Shown piece by piece: positions 9,180-18,289 of a DNA stretch of 64,000 nucleotides. Both the position numbers and the translations under genes were made by a program. Source of the stretch: Paenibacillus catalpae (GTDB lineage Bacteria; Bacillota; Bacilli; Paenibacillales; Paenibacillaceae); assembly GCF_900112695.1 (NCBI RefSeq), contig NZ_FOMT01000004.1, positions 558,001 to 622,000 of the forward strand, read 5' to 3'. Each line of letters begins with the position of its first letter. Positions within the stretch are counted from its first letter, which is position 1. The notes under the pieces are model-generated. The model was not told the origin of the DNA, made no database searches, and saw only the letters and a list, made by a program, of their open reading frames with translations.

Positions 9180-9983
9180 ATGTCATTCGATCAGCTTAAT
9201 TTCCTCATCCCTTGTCTTGATCATCTGGAAGCTTATACCCGCTCCACTTCCCTGCCTGCCATTGCCGGCGTGCACCATCTTCTTGTTGTCAGACGCGGGC
9301 ATGTGAGCGTCACTCCCGGACAAGGCGAGCCCGTTGTCTGCACGCAAGGTTATGCCTGCCATTCGGGGTATGGCGATTACCGGATCGAGGTGCCGAGGAC
9401 GAAGGCCGCCGAATATGTAATCCTCACTTACCGTATGCTGCCTGTAGAACAACAGGAATGGACGCTTGAGGGTCAGCTTGGCACCTATAGCGAAGTGAAA
9501 ATTCATTATATGGTGGATGAGCTTCTGCGCAAAACGCAGGAGGAGCTTCCCGAGGCCGGACGTCCCGAAGCAGCGGCTTTTCAATACCGGAAAAGGCTTA
9601 TGCTGGAGCGAATCTTATACATCTTCCTGCGGGAATCGGAGATGAAAGTATCCGGCGGCACTCGCTCGATCGAAGATACGATTTCTTACATGAACGAGCA
9701 TTATATGCTCCCTCTTACGCTGCCCATGCTGGCCGGACGGGCCGGTATAAGCGAGGGACATTATACGGTGCTGTTCAAGAAGCATACCGGCCGTACGATG
9801 ACGGCTTACCTCCGCAGCCTGCGGATCGAGAAGGCCAAGCAGCTATTTCAGCAGACCTTGCAGCCGGCCAAGGAGATCGCGCAGCAGGTGGGCTTCCCCG
9901 ATTATTTCTACTTCAGCCGAATGTTCAAGAAAGAGGTGGGCATGTCCCCTTCCGAATATCAGAATACCGTCAAGCCAATCTAA
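9180..9983 (+). CDS. AraC family transcriptional regulator beside siderophore uptake genes
   Basis: Cytoplasmic activator of 267 residues. Residues ~15-110 look like an AraC cupin-type sensor domain (HHLLVVRRGHVSVTPG), and the last ~100 residues hold the two HTH motifs (TLPMLAGRAGISEGHYTVLF; EIAQQVGFPDYFYFSRMF; MSPSEYQ). TGGAGG lies 9 bp before the ATG. It is directly upstream of and collinear with the iron-siderophore operon, an arrangement like Bacillus Btr-type regulators, so control of those genes by siderophore sensing is likely (inference). It has no fused siderophore-binding domain. It belongs to a separate transcript from the sugar permeases, which end at their own terminator. Confidence 0.85.
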   Translation: MSFDQLNFLIPCLDHLEAYTRSTSLPAIAGVHHLLVVRRGHVSVTPGQGEPVVCTQGYACHSGYGDYRIEVPRTKAAEYVILTYRMLPVEQQEWTLEGQLGTYSEVKIHYMVDELLRKTQEELPEAGRPEAAAFQYRKRLMLERILYIFLRESEMKVSGGTRSIEDTISYMNEHYMLPLTLPMLAGRAGISEGHYTVLFKKHTGRTMTAYLRSLRIEKAKQLFQQTLQPAKEIAQQVGFPDYFYFSRMFKKEVGMSPSEYQNTVKPI

Positions 9984-10059
9984 ATCTAAAAATAAGACAT
10001 GTCCCATCTTAAGATAAGATATGGTCTAACTGCCCCTCAGCCGTTACAATGCAATTAAT

Positions 10060-10074
10060 TGATAATAATTATCA
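10060..10074. promoter_or_regulatory. Fur box (perfect 7-1-7)
   Basis: TGATAATAATTATCA is an exact inverted repeat matching the Fur 7-1-7 consensus. It is 30 bp upstream of the binding-protein start codon and overlaps the likely promoter, so the operon should be repressed by Fur with iron. Confidence 0.9.
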
Positions 10075-10104
10075 TAATCATTTGGCTGGGAGGAACTTTT
10101 TCTT

Positions 10105-11073
10105 ATGCAATTCATTCGTACATCCAGACTTTACGCGCTGGCGTTGATCGCGGCACTTGCTTTAACGCTGGCAGCCTGCGGCAATGCCAACAATACCTCT
10201 ACATCCGGTGCAGAAGCTTCGGAACAACCATCGCAAGAAGCATCCAGCGGTAAAATCGCCATCCAAGATGAGCTGGGTACCGTGGAGCTTGATAAAGCCC
10301 CCGAAAAAATCGTCGTACTGGAGTTCAGCTATGCCGATGCACTCGTTACCCTTGGCGTTCAGCCCGTTGGCCTTGCCGATGATGACGACCCTTCCCTTCT
10401 GATGGATGAAGTGAAGGACAAGCTGGGCAGCTACACGTCCGTCGGCTCCCGTTATGAGCCTAATCTGGAGAAGATCAGCTCGCTTCAGCCTGATCTGATC
10501 ATTGCCGATACGGATCATCACAAGAACGTGCTTGATCAGCTGAAAGCAATCGCGCCAACGGTCGTCCTGAACGATCATCTGGCCGATTACAATATGGCAC
10601 TCGATAACTACATGATCATTGCCAAAGCGCTTGGCAAAGAAGCCGAAGGTCAGAAGCGTCTGGAAGAGCATAAAGCAACGGTAGAAGCAGAGCAGCAGAA
10701 AATCAAAGAAACCGGCTATACCATTCTGCCGGCCGTTGTAAATCCAAAGGGGTTCTTCGCCCAGTCCGACCACTCCTTCGCAGGCTCGTTCCTGACCTCG
10801 ATCGGCTACGACGATCCGGTGAAGAACGAGGAAGCTTACCCGCAGCTTAGCCTGGAGCAGTTGTCCGAGACAAACCCGGAGGTCATTGTCCTTCTTCCTA
10901 CCGAGGAGAACACAATCGTCAAGGAGTGGGAATCGAATCCGCTTTGGGACAAGCTCGACGCGGTTGCCGGCGGCAAGGTGCTGACGGCAGAGCGCCGCAA
11001 CTGGGCGCTGTCCCGAGGCCTGATCGGCTCCGAACATATTATTAAAGATATTGCGGCCCAGTTAGGAGAATAA
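10105..11073 (+). CDS. Iron-siderophore ABC transporter binding lipoprotein
   Basis: Lipid-anchored receptor for ferric siderophores, 322 residues. The signal peptide MQFIRTSRLYALAL ends in a lipobox with Cys near residue 29 (LAAC). The mature part is a FecB/FhuD-type PBP2 fold: ELDKAPEKIVVLEFSYADAL, SLQPDLIIADTDHH, NPEVIVLLPTEE. GGAGGAAC lies upstream of the ATG. It is first in a three-gene operon under a Fur box. The sequence resembles catecholate/hydroxamate binding proteins of the YfiY group, but the ligand cannot be set from sequence alone. Confidence 0.9.
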   Translation: MQFIRTSRLYALALIAALALTLAACGNANNTSTSGAEASEQPSQEASSGKIAIQDELGTVELDKAPEKIVVLEFSYADALVTLGVQPVGLADDDDPSLLMDEVKDKLGSYTSVGSRYEPNLEKISSLQPDLIIADTDHHKNVLDQLKAIAPTVVLNDHLADYNMALDNYMIIAKALGKEAEGQKRLEEHKATVEAEQQKIKETGYTILPAVVNPKGFFAQSDHSFAGSFLTSIGYDDPVKNEEAYPQLSLEQLSETNPEVIVLLPTEENTIVKEWESNPLWDKLDAVAGGKVLTAERRNWALSRGLIGSEHIIKDIAAQLGE

Positions 11074-11077
11074 TCTT

Positions 11078-12097
11078 ATGATGACGGCCCCAAGTCAGGG
11101 AAAGCAGAAACGTTCCGCGTTTCTGCTCTTCCTTTTTTCTTTTCTACTATTAATAGCCGGCATAATCAGCAGTCTCAAATGGGGCCAGGCAGCGATCTCC
11201 TGGCGGACCTTATACGAAGCAGTTACCTATCAGGGAAATGACAAGGCTCATCTGTATATTCAGACACTTCGCCTGCCCCGCGCCATCATGGCGTTTGTTG
11301 TTGGCGTTCATCTGGCGCTGGCCGGACTGCTCACCCAGCTGATTACGCGCAACCCGCTGGCATCGCCGCATATCTTCGGCATTAATGCCGGCGCCTCTTT
11401 CGCGGTGGTCATCGGACTCGTTGCTATTGACGGCTTATCCTTGTTTGGCAGCATCGCGTTTGCTTTTGTTGGGGCGGCGCTTGGCGCGCTGCTCGTCTGG
11501 TCGCTCGCCGGCTCCCGGCAGCAGCATGTCCGTCTGGCGCTGGCCGGCATTGCCGTCCACTTCCTGCTCTCCTCCCTGACCGAGGGGATGATCATCTTGA
11601 ACCAGCATTCCACCGACAGTATCCTGTTCTGGCTGGTCGGGTCCTTAAGCAGCGTGGTATGGGGAGATGTCCATTCGATTCTGCCTTTTACCGTTATCAG
11701 TCTGGTCGTGCTTATTCCGATGATTCCTTCCTTCCGGCTGCTGCTGATGGATGATGCGGTAGCCACGGGTCTCGGACAGCGGATTGCTGTCGTAAGGGCG
11801 GTTGGCGGATTGCTTGTTATTGCGCTGGCCGGCTCGGCCGTTGCTTTATGCGGACCAATCGGCTTCCTATGCCTGATCGTGCCGCATATCGCCAGATATT
11901 TGGTTGGCGGCCGATTAGCCGTGCTTGTTCCGTTGACGGGCTTGCTCGGCGGCTGCATGCTTGTCTATGCGGATTGGATCAGCAAATTTATCGCCTTCCC
12001 GTACGAATCTCCGGTTGGAATCGTAACGGCGGTTATTGGCGGGCCCTTCTTCATCTATCTGGCGCGCAGAAGCAAAAGCAGGGGGATGGCGGAATGA
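11078..12097 (+). CDS. Iron-siderophore ABC permease, FecCD family (first subunit)
   Basis: Integral membrane subunit of 339 residues with about nine hydrophobic segments. Family landmarks are visible: TLRLPRAIMAFVVGVHLALA, ITRNPLASPHIFGINAGA, LCGPIGFLCLIVPHIARYLVG and the C-terminal ESPVGIVTAVIGGPFFIYL. It begins 4 bp after the binding-protein gene and overlaps the next permease by ATGA. It forms a heterodimer with the second permease. Confidence 0.92.
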   Translation: MMTAPSQGKQKRSAFLLFLFSFLLLIAGIISSLKWGQAAISWRTLYEAVTYQGNDKAHLYIQTLRLPRAIMAFVVGVHLALAGLLTQLITRNPLASPHIFGINAGASFAVVIGLVAIDGLSLFGSIAFAFVGAALGALLVWSLAGSRQQHVRLALAGIAVHFLLSSLTEGMIILNQHSTDSILFWLVGSLSSVVWGDVHSILPFTVISLVVLIPMIPSFRLLLMDDAVATGLGQRIAVVRAVGGLLVIALAGSAVALCGPIGFLCLIVPHIARYLVGGRLAVLVPLTGLLGGCMLVYADWISKFIAFPYESPVGIVTAVIGGPFFIYLARRSKSRGMAE

Positions 12098-13074
12098 GAA
12101 AAGGAATGTACGCTTTAATCGTCTCGGCCGTCCTGTTGCTGCTGCTGGCCGTTGTTTCCCTCCGGGTCGGGGCTGTTCCGGTACCGCTTCGCGAGCTGTG
12201 GAACAGCTTAACGATGCTGCCTTCACCGGATTCCTACATCGTCCTTCAGTACCGGCTGCCGCGGGTCGTTATCGCCTTGCTGTCCGGCATTGGACTTGCG
12301 GTTGCAGGGGATATTCTGCAAAGCATTGTACGAAATCCGCTGGCGAGTCCCGACGTGATTGGCATTACGAAAGGCGCCGGCTTTATGGCGGCGGCTGTTA
12401 TTTTCCTGTTCCCGGGGGCGCCAAGCTACGCCCTGCCGATTGCCGCCTTCCTGGGCGCGGTGATCGCCCTGGTCATCCTGCTTCTGCTGAGCAAACGGAT
12501 GACGTTATCCCCGTCCTCCTTCGCTTTGGTTGGGGTAGCCGTAGGAGCGGTATTTCAGGCCGGCATCCAATACCTGCTCGTCAAGCATCCCTCCGATGTG
12601 AACATGGCGCTGCTCTGGATGTCCGGCAGCTTATGGGGACGCGACTGGCAGGATGTGCTGTCCCTGCTGCCCTGGATTGCGATTCTTACGCCGCTTGTCT
12701 GGCTCAGCTATCCGAAGCTGAACGTGCTCCAGCTTGGCGATGAAGGCAGCGCCGCGCTTGGCATGAATGTGCCTCGCCAGCGCTTCCTCTTGCTGGCGCT
12801 GGCCGCGCTGCTAACCGGCAGCTCGGTCGCTGCCGTTGGCTCGATCGGCTTCATCGGCCTGATCGCGCCGCATATCGCCCGGCTGTTCGTTGGCGGGCGG
12901 CATCAGTGGCTTGTGCCGCTGTCGGCTCTGATCGGGGCGGACTTGATGCTGCTTGGCGATGTGATCGGCCGCATCCTGATTATTCCGCGCGAGGTCCCCG
13001 TTGGCATTACGACGGCGGTTATCGGAGCGCCTTACTTCATCTATCTGCTGCGCCGCGAACGTAAATCGGTGTAG
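12094..13074 (+). CDS. Iron-siderophore ABC permease, FecCD family (second subunit)
   Basis: Second permease, 326 residues. Landmarks: YRLPRVVIALLSGIGLAVAG, VRNPLASPDVIGITKGAG, SIGFIGLIAPHIARLFVGG, EVPVGITTAVIGAPYFIYLL. The frame is open upstream, but the ATG at 12094 forms a 4-bp overlap with the previous stop and follows GGGGGATGG. No ATPase gene follows; the operon ends at a terminator. In Bacillus, YfiYZ-YfhA and FeuABC also lack an ATPase gene and use the shared YusV ATPase, so the same is likely here. Confidence 0.92.
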   Translation: MRKGMYALIVSAVLLLLLAVVSLRVGAVPVPLRELWNSLTMLPSPDSYIVLQYRLPRVVIALLSGIGLAVAGDILQSIVRNPLASPDVIGITKGAGFMAAAVIFLFPGAPSYALPIAAFLGAVIALVILLLLSKRMTLSPSSFALVGVAVGAVFQAGIQYLLVKHPSDVNMALLWMSGSLWGRDWQDVLSLLPWIAILTPLVWLSYPKLNVLQLGDEGSAALGMNVPRQRFLLLALAALLTGSSVAAVGSIGFIGLIAPHIARLFVGGRHQWLVPLSALIGADLMLLGDVIGRILIIPREVPVGITTAVIGAPYFIYLLRRERKSV

Positions 13075-13085
13075 CCGACGTACAC

Positions 13086-13141
13086 AGAGCTATTCTTCCT
13101 TATCGCTGATAAATGGCGAATTGGAAGAATAGCTCTTTTTT
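13086..13141 (+). terminator. Terminator of the siderophore uptake operon
   Basis: AGAGCTATTCTTCC pairs exactly with GGAAGAATAGCTCT, followed by TTTTTT. Confidence 0.9.
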
Positions 13142-13221
13142 AGAGTGATTCTCGATACTTTCGACAAAAAATGATACACTATCCGATAGTAAGAATCAGG
13201 AAGGAGCATCACCTACCGTCT

Positions 13222-14823
13222 ATGGTCTACCCGATAAGGCCGCGCAGAGGCTTCAAGCTATCATCTATTATTTCTTTCGTCGTTATTCTATCTGTTCTTA
13301 TTACAATCTTCATTAGCACCATTATCGGATATAATACCGAGCGCAAATCGCTCTTCAATAATACAATCGAAATGAACGGCATCGCTGCGCTCAACTTAAG
13401 CAAAACAACCGAATCGCTTGTCGTATCCATGCAGAAGAGCCTTAAAGTGACGGCTGACTACTTCTCGGATGTCGAGCTGAGGGATAGGAACGTCCTGTCC
13501 CAGCTTGATTTCTTTATGGGGACAAGCCCCTACTTCAACTCGCTGACGATCGTGGACAAGAGCGGCGTTATTGTCTCTACCTCGCCCAATAATCTGAATC
13601 TCATTGGAAGCAAGCCAACCTCGGAAGCTACCCTGGAGTCGCTTAGGCTGAAAAAGCCTTATATTTCAAAACCGTTCCATGCGATAACGAACCGCCTCAT
13701 TGTTATGGTTAGTCATCCAATCTTCGACCATAACGGCAATTACAAAGGATTTGTCGGCGGGTCCATCTACCTGCAGCAGGCGAATATTTTCCGGGATATT
13801 CTTGGCGTTCAGGCGAGTACAACAAGCGGCTCTTACTTCTATGTCGTTGACTCTTCCGGCAACCTGATCTACCACCCGGACAAGGATCGCATCTCGGACA
13901 ATGTGAGCAGCAATCCGGTTGTTCAAAAGCTGATGCAAGGTCTGGCCGGCGCGCAGCGCGTTATTAACTCGCAAGGGCAGGACTTCCTGGCCGGCTTCGC
14001 GCCGGTACCGGCTGCCGGTTGGGGGATTGTATCGCAGACGCCGCAGGACCATATCACGAATATTTCAGCCAATGTCATTCGGGAAATGATGAAGTTCTCT
14101 GCGCCGTTTGTTCTGCTGCTCGTTATTATCTCGTTCTGGCTGTCCCGCAAGCTGGCTCATCCGCTTACCCGGCTCGCAACTTACGCCTCCCGCCTCTCCG
14201 GAGGGGATGAATCGCTGAAGCCGCTGACGTCTGATGTCAGCTGGAACTATGAAGCGAACCAGCTGCTTGATACGGTGGCGGTTGCCTTTAACAAGCTTCG
14301 CGAGCAAAAGGAAATGCTGCATGCCGAGGCCAATACGGATGCGCTAACCGGTCTGACCAACCGGAGGACGATGGGCGCCATCACAAGCTTATGGAAGCAG
14401 CAAGGCACTCCGTTTTCCGTCATCATCATGGACCTTGATCACTTCAAGAATGTTAATGACCGGCACGGCCACCATATGGGCGACGAGGTTCTGAAGTTTG
14501 TCGCGGGTATTATGCTGAGCGAGAAAGGTCCCGACGATTACTGCTGCAGGTTCGGGGGAGAGGAATTTACAATGCTGCTCCCCTATGCCTCGGAGGATGA
14601 AGCCGTTCAGGTTGCTGAGCGGATCCGGCTGCGGATCGAGCAGTCCGTTACCCCGATTGGCGAGTCGGTGACGATGTCGCTTGGGGTCGCAACCTTCCCG
14701 GAAGTATCCGAAGAAGTGTTCGAGCTGTTCAAATATGCCGACCAGGCCCTCTATCAGGCGAAGCGCGACGGCCGTAACCGTACAGTCGCCTACAGCAGCC
14801 TGCTGCAATTGACAAGAATTTAA
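13222..14823 (+). CDS. Membrane diguanylate cyclase (dCache + HAMP + GGDEF)
   Basis: Makes cyclic di-GMP from two GTP. The 533-residue protein has TM1 near residues 12-34, an extracellular dCache-like sensor (SPYFNSLTIVDKSGVIVSTS; YFYVVDSSGNLIYHPDKD), TM2 near 290-312, a HAMP linker, and a GGDEF domain starting at DALTGLTNRR with MDLDHFKNVND and the active-site motif GGEEF. The inhibitory I-site Arg is missing: the residue three before the conserved Asp is Gly (GPDDYCCRFGGEEF). The upstream ATG at 13171 has no ribosome binding site; I chose ATG 13222, 15 bp after GGAAGGAG, although that spacing is long. It is a single gene between two terminators. Confidence 0.88.
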   Translation: MVYPIRPRRGFKLSSIISFVVILSVLITIFISTIIGYNTERKSLFNNTIEMNGIAALNLSKTTESLVVSMQKSLKVTADYFSDVELRDRNVLSQLDFFMGTSPYFNSLTIVDKSGVIVSTSPNNLNLIGSKPTSEATLESLRLKKPYISKPFHAITNRLIVMVSHPIFDHNGNYKGFVGGSIYLQQANIFRDILGVQASTTSGSYFYVVDSSGNLIYHPDKDRISDNVSSNPVVQKLMQGLAGAQRVINSQGQDFLAGFAPVPAAGWGIVSQTPQDHITNISANVIREMMKFSAPFVLLLVIISFWLSRKLAHPLTRLATYASRLSGGDESLKPLTSDVSWNYEANQLLDTVAVAFNKLREQKEMLHAEANTDALTGLTNRRTMGAITSLWKQQGTPFSVIIMDLDHFKNVNDRHGHHMGDEVLKFVAGIMLSEKGPDDYCCRFGGEEFTMLLPYASEDEAVQVAERIRLRIEQSVTPIGESVTMSLGVATFPEVSEEVFELFKYADQALYQAKRDGRNRTVAYSSLLQLTRI

Positions 14824-14824
14824 C

Positions 14825-14871
14825 AGAAGCTGCACTCCGTCTGCATACAGACATGGGGTGCAGCTTCTTTC
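14825..14871 (+). terminator. Terminator of the diguanylate cyclase gene
   Basis: AGAAGCTGCACTCC pairs with GGGGTGCAGCTTCT, followed by a short T-run. Confidence 0.8.
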
Positions 14872-15044
14872 GTTGCGTCTTATTCTCGCCAGATTGGCCC
14901 GCTCGCTGCGACTGCAGCCTGGGGCACAATTGAAACGTCAGCACGTTAGCCCCGCTGTATGACGGTTTTATGTTTTAATCATTGGCTGCTTCTGCCCCAC
15001 ATAGTTAACAACCCGATATTTAAGAAGCAACACCTACCGCCTAC

Positions 15045-15061
15045 GTTGGATTTCATCCAAC
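15045..15061. repeat. Dispersed palindrome GTTGGAT-TTC-ATCCAAC
   Basis: A perfect 7-3-7 inverted repeat in the ~360-bp gap between the diguanylate cyclase and the hydrolase. The same TGGAT-N3-ATCCA core occurs three more times at 49309-49437. Confidence 0.65.
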
Positions 15062-15180
15062 ATAATGGCTCACCAAGCCCTGCAACAGATGTACCGGGCC
15101 GCTTTCTTCTAACCGAACGTTCTTTCACATACCTTTACTACAAAGGACGAATCTATATTTAGAAGAAGGAGACTGTTGCC

Positions 15181-15987
15181 TTGAATTATTATATCGATGT
15201 GGAACCGGGCGTCAGCCTGTACGTGGAGGATACGGGAGTTGGGCAGCCAATTCTGTTTGTACACGGCTACCCGCTAGATCACCGCATGTATGAATACCAG
15301 GTTAACCAGCTGCCCAAGTATGGCTACCGCTGCATCCGGATGGATCTCCGCGGCTTTGGCAAATCGGATTCCCCTTGGGAAAGCTACAGCCTTGACCGGA
15401 TGGCGGATGATGTACGCGCCATTATTGATACTTTGGGATTCAAGCAGATTACACTTGCCGCCTTCTCGATGGGCGGGGCTGTAGCCGTCCGCTACATGGG
15501 GCGGCATGCCGGACATGGCGTCGGCAAGCTGCTTCTGTTCGCCGCGGCTGCTCCGTACATTACGAAGCAGCCCGGTTTTCCGCAAGGCATGCCGGTTGAA
15601 GGCCTCGATGCGCTTATTGCCCTTGCGAACCGCGACCGGCCGCAAATGCTGCAGGAATTCGGCAAGCTGTTCTTTCACAACGAGCCAACGCCAGCCTTCA
15701 GGCAATGGTTCGACTCCGTGCAGCTCGACCAGTCGCCCCGCGCCATTATTGCCTGCGGGCATACGCTGAGGGATGAGAATGTGAAGGCAGACCTGGGGCG
15801 TATCAAGGCTCCGACGTATATTTTCCATGGGGTGTACGACCGCATTTGCCCGTTTGAGCTGGCTATTATTATGAAGGAGAACATTCCAAGCTCCATCCTG
15901 CTCCGCTTCGACAACAGCGGCCACGCCATCTTTTACGAGGAGCTGGATCTGTTCAACGCCTGCCTGCTGGAGGCGCTTCGGCATTAA
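15181..15987 (+). CDS. Alpha/beta-fold hydrolase
   Basis: Predicted cytoplasmic serine hydrolase of 268 residues. The N-terminus has the oxyanion-hole motif FVHGYPLDHRM. The nucleophile elbow is AFSMGG (Ser near residue 98), with Ala at the position usually held by Gly. The likely Asp is in GVYDRICPFE, and the catalytic His is in NSGHAIFYEE near the C-terminus. The start is TTG, 9 bp after AGAAGGAGA; no better start is in frame. Close relatives include esterases, C-C bond hydrolases and non-heme peroxidases, so the substrate is not known. It is transcribed alone and followed by a terminator. Confidence 0.85.
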   Translation: MNYYIDVEPGVSLYVEDTGVGQPILFVHGYPLDHRMYEYQVNQLPKYGYRCIRMDLRGFGKSDSPWESYSLDRMADDVRAIIDTLGFKQITLAAFSMGGAVAVRYMGRHAGHGVGKLLLFAAAAPYITKQPGFPQGMPVEGLDALIALANRDRPQMLQEFGKLFFHNEPTPAFRQWFDSVQLDQSPRAIIACGHTLRDENVKADLGRIKAPTYIFHGVYDRICPFELAIIMKENIPSSILLRFDNSGHAIFYEELDLFNACLLEALRH

Positions 15988-16003
15988 ATACCACCGCATG
16001 ACA

Positions 16004-16038
16004 AGAAGCTTCCGCTGCACGATCGCGGGGGCTTTTTC
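16004..16038 (+). terminator. Terminator of the hydrolase gene
   Basis: AAGCTTCCGC pairs with GCGGGGGCTT (two G-U pairs), followed by TTT. Confidence 0.75.
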
Positions 16039-16180
16039 TCATGAAACCAGCTTAAATATAAATGAGATTAATCAGGTTATTGTAAGGACAAAAGTATCGT
16101 TTTTCGAGCGCCACATGGAGATTCTATAAGAATAGGTTTACAATAAAACAAAACGACAGACTCTTTAGGATGTGACTGAC

Positions 16181-17401
16181 ATGGCCCAGCCTTACTCGTG
16201 GAAACGTAATTTGATCGTCTTGTGGATTGGTGTTTTCTTTTGCAGCACGGCCTATTCCGTATCAATCCCGTTCATTCCGCTGTTCTTACATAACGATCTT
16301 GGAGTGAATAATCATCTGGAAATGTGGTCCGGATTCGCGTTTGGCATTACGTTTCTGGCCAGTGCGCTTATCGCGCCTTATTGGGGATCGCTAGCTGACA
16401 AATATGGCCGCAAGCCGATGCTCATTCGTTCGGGCTTCAGCTTAGCGGCACTTTATTTCATTACTTTCTTAATCAAGGATCCTTATGTATTCCTTGTGCT
16501 GCGTGTGTTCCAAGGCTTGCTCGCCGGTTATGTGCCTGCCGCAATTGCCCTTGTTGCCACCAACACTCCGGAGGAGAAATCCGGATACGCCCTTGGCATT
16601 ATGGCGACATCCGGCGCGACGGGCGGCATTATGGGACCGCTCATCGGCGGTACGGTCAGCCATTATATCGGCAACCGGGAATCGTTTATTTTCTCGGGCT
16701 GCATCGTGCTCGTGGCCGCGCTTATCGCAACGTTCTTCGCTACCGAGCATAAGTTCAACCGCTCCGGCGTACGCTCCTCCGTCATGGATGACCTCAAGCA
16801 TGCTTCGCATAACAAGGCATTCCTGGCGCTGCTTGGCATGTCCGGACTCGCCATGTTCTCGGTTATGATTCTCGAACCGCTGCTTACGGTCTATGTATTA
16901 CAGCTAGGAGCTAACGAGCAGGATGCCTCGCTCCAGTCGGGGATCGTGTTCTCCGCTGTCGGGATCGCCACCTTGATCGCCGCGCCGCAGTGGGGCAAAT
17001 TCGGATCGAGGATCGGCTTCTCCAAGGTGCTCTTTATCGGTCTGCTTGGCGGCGGAATCGGCAACTGTCTGCAATTCTTCGTTGGGCATATTACCGAGTT
17101 CGGGATCCTGCGTTTTGTGTACGGCCTGTTCTTCGCCGGAGTAACCCCGGCTATTAATGCCATGATCGTGAAGTCGACGGAGACAAGCTTCCGCGGACGG
17201 GCCTTCAGCTTGAACCAGTCGGCCACGCAGTTCGCCACCATGCTTGGACCGGTTATCGGGGGTGTGCTTGGCGGCGTCATTCCAATCCGCTGGGTATTTA
17301 TTATTAATGGCATTATGCTGATCATTGCCGCCATTCTGGTGAAGAGACAGCATATGGAGGATAAAATGGCCGCCTCCAAGGCTGCTGCCGAGCAATCCTG
17401 A
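16181..17401 (+). CDS. MFS multidrug exporter (MdtG-like, 12 TM)
   Basis: Proton-coupled efflux transporter of 406 residues with twelve hydrophobic segments. The motif A loop between TM2 and TM3 is GSLADKYGRKPMLIRSG, and motif C-like sequence SGATGGIMGPLIGG is in TM5. A GTG three codons upstream lies only 1 bp after the AGGA ribosome binding site, so the ATG at 16181 is preferred. No regulator is adjacent. The substrate is unknown; antibiotics or other small hydrophobic compounds are typical for the family. Confidence 0.87.
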   Translation: MAQPYSWKRNLIVLWIGVFFCSTAYSVSIPFIPLFLHNDLGVNNHLEMWSGFAFGITFLASALIAPYWGSLADKYGRKPMLIRSGFSLAALYFITFLIKDPYVFLVLRVFQGLLAGYVPAAIALVATNTPEEKSGYALGIMATSGATGGIMGPLIGGTVSHYIGNRESFIFSGCIVLVAALIATFFATEHKFNRSGVRSSVMDDLKHASHNKAFLALLGMSGLAMFSVMILEPLLTVYVLQLGANEQDASLQSGIVFSAVGIATLIAAPQWGKFGSRIGFSKVLFIGLLGGGIGNCLQFFVGHITEFGILRFVYGLFFAGVTPAINAMIVKSTETSFRGRAFSLNQSATQFATMLGPVIGGVLGGVIPIRWVFIINGIMLIIAAILVKRQHMEDKMAASKAAAEQS

Positions 17402-17492
17402 TCTAAGCCGGGAGAAACTAGAATAATCCCCCATCTCGCATATATAATGGTAGAGTGATTCATTCATTATATTCATGAGGGGAATGGTAAGA

Positions 17493-18107
17493 TTGTTCGG
17501 AAAAGTAGCTGCCGACATACTCGGCCTAAGCGATATCGGAGCGGTTATCCGCCCGGAGAATTATGACAAGGTGGATTCTGACGATTACGTCATGCATGAA
17601 GACGGGGAAAAGATTTATTTTCTGATCAAATCGAAAACAGATGAGTACTGCTTCACGAACTTCGCACTCATTCATCTGGACGGCACCAGCGCAATGAGCA
17701 AGAAGCGGATGCTGCACCGTTACTCGTACGCAACCAATAAGATCAGCAACGTCGCGCTGGAAACAGCAGGCACGGTCGACCTTGATGTCGAGATCAAATT
17801 CACGATTGGCTCCATTCCGTTCTCGATTGACGTGAATAAGAAGAATATCGAGCAAGTAAAGGACTTGTACAAATCCCTTATCAAAATCGCGGAAATTAAC
17901 CATGAGAACGAAATCAGCCTCAGCTTTGCCCGCCAAAGCCTGGAGCTGGCGTCCTCTACGTTAAGCCATGCCCATAAAGGCGACTACGATGTAGCCGCTA
18001 CCTTCGACAAGCTGAACAAATCCGCATTCTCTTGGCTTGAAGGCGCTCAAAAGCAGTACAAAGTGAAGGACTTCGGCCCAATCTTCGAGCGGTACATTAA
18101 TCTGTAA
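17493..18107 (+). CDS. PH domain protein, YvbH-like
   Basis: Predicted cytoplasmic protein of 204 residues. The first ~130 residues match the bacterial pleckstrin-homology fold of the YvbH type (LGLSDIGAVIRPENYDKVDSDDYVMHEDGE; KIYFLIKSKTDEYCFTNFALIHLDG). The C-terminal ~65 residues form a mixed helical region like the YvbH oligomerisation domain. An upstream ATG at 17475 comes before the GAGGGG ribosome binding site, so TTG at 17493, 10 bp after that site, is the better start. A TATAAT lies about 45 bp upstream. Molecular role is not known. A strong terminator follows. Confidence 0.82.
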   Translation: MFGKVAADILGLSDIGAVIRPENYDKVDSDDYVMHEDGEKIYFLIKSKTDEYCFTNFALIHLDGTSAMSKKRMLHRYSYATNKISNVALETAGTVDLDVEIKFTIGSIPFSIDVNKKNIEQVKDLYKSLIKIAEINHENEISLSFARQSLELASSTLSHAHKGDYDVAATFDKLNKSAFSWLEGAQKQYKVKDFGPIFERYINL

Positions 18108-18111
18108 TAGT

Positions 18112-18142
18112 AAGAAAGCCGCCTCCAAGGCGGCTTTCTTGC
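18112..18142 (+). terminator. Terminator of the PH domain gene
   Basis: AAGAAAGCCGCC and GGCGGCTTTCTT form a perfect 12-bp stem with a 5-base loop. Confidence 0.88.
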
Positions 18143-18289
18143 TTTGTTGTATGGAATCAAGAACCAGCTCTCCTTAACAAAGGTAGCAGCAACTGACCCC
18201 CATTTTCAGCAGCAGCGTTTCGGCCGTTCACAAGTGACAGTTCTGCCTCTTCTATTCTCTTCCGCTAACCTCTCCAGCTGCTCTCAGGT

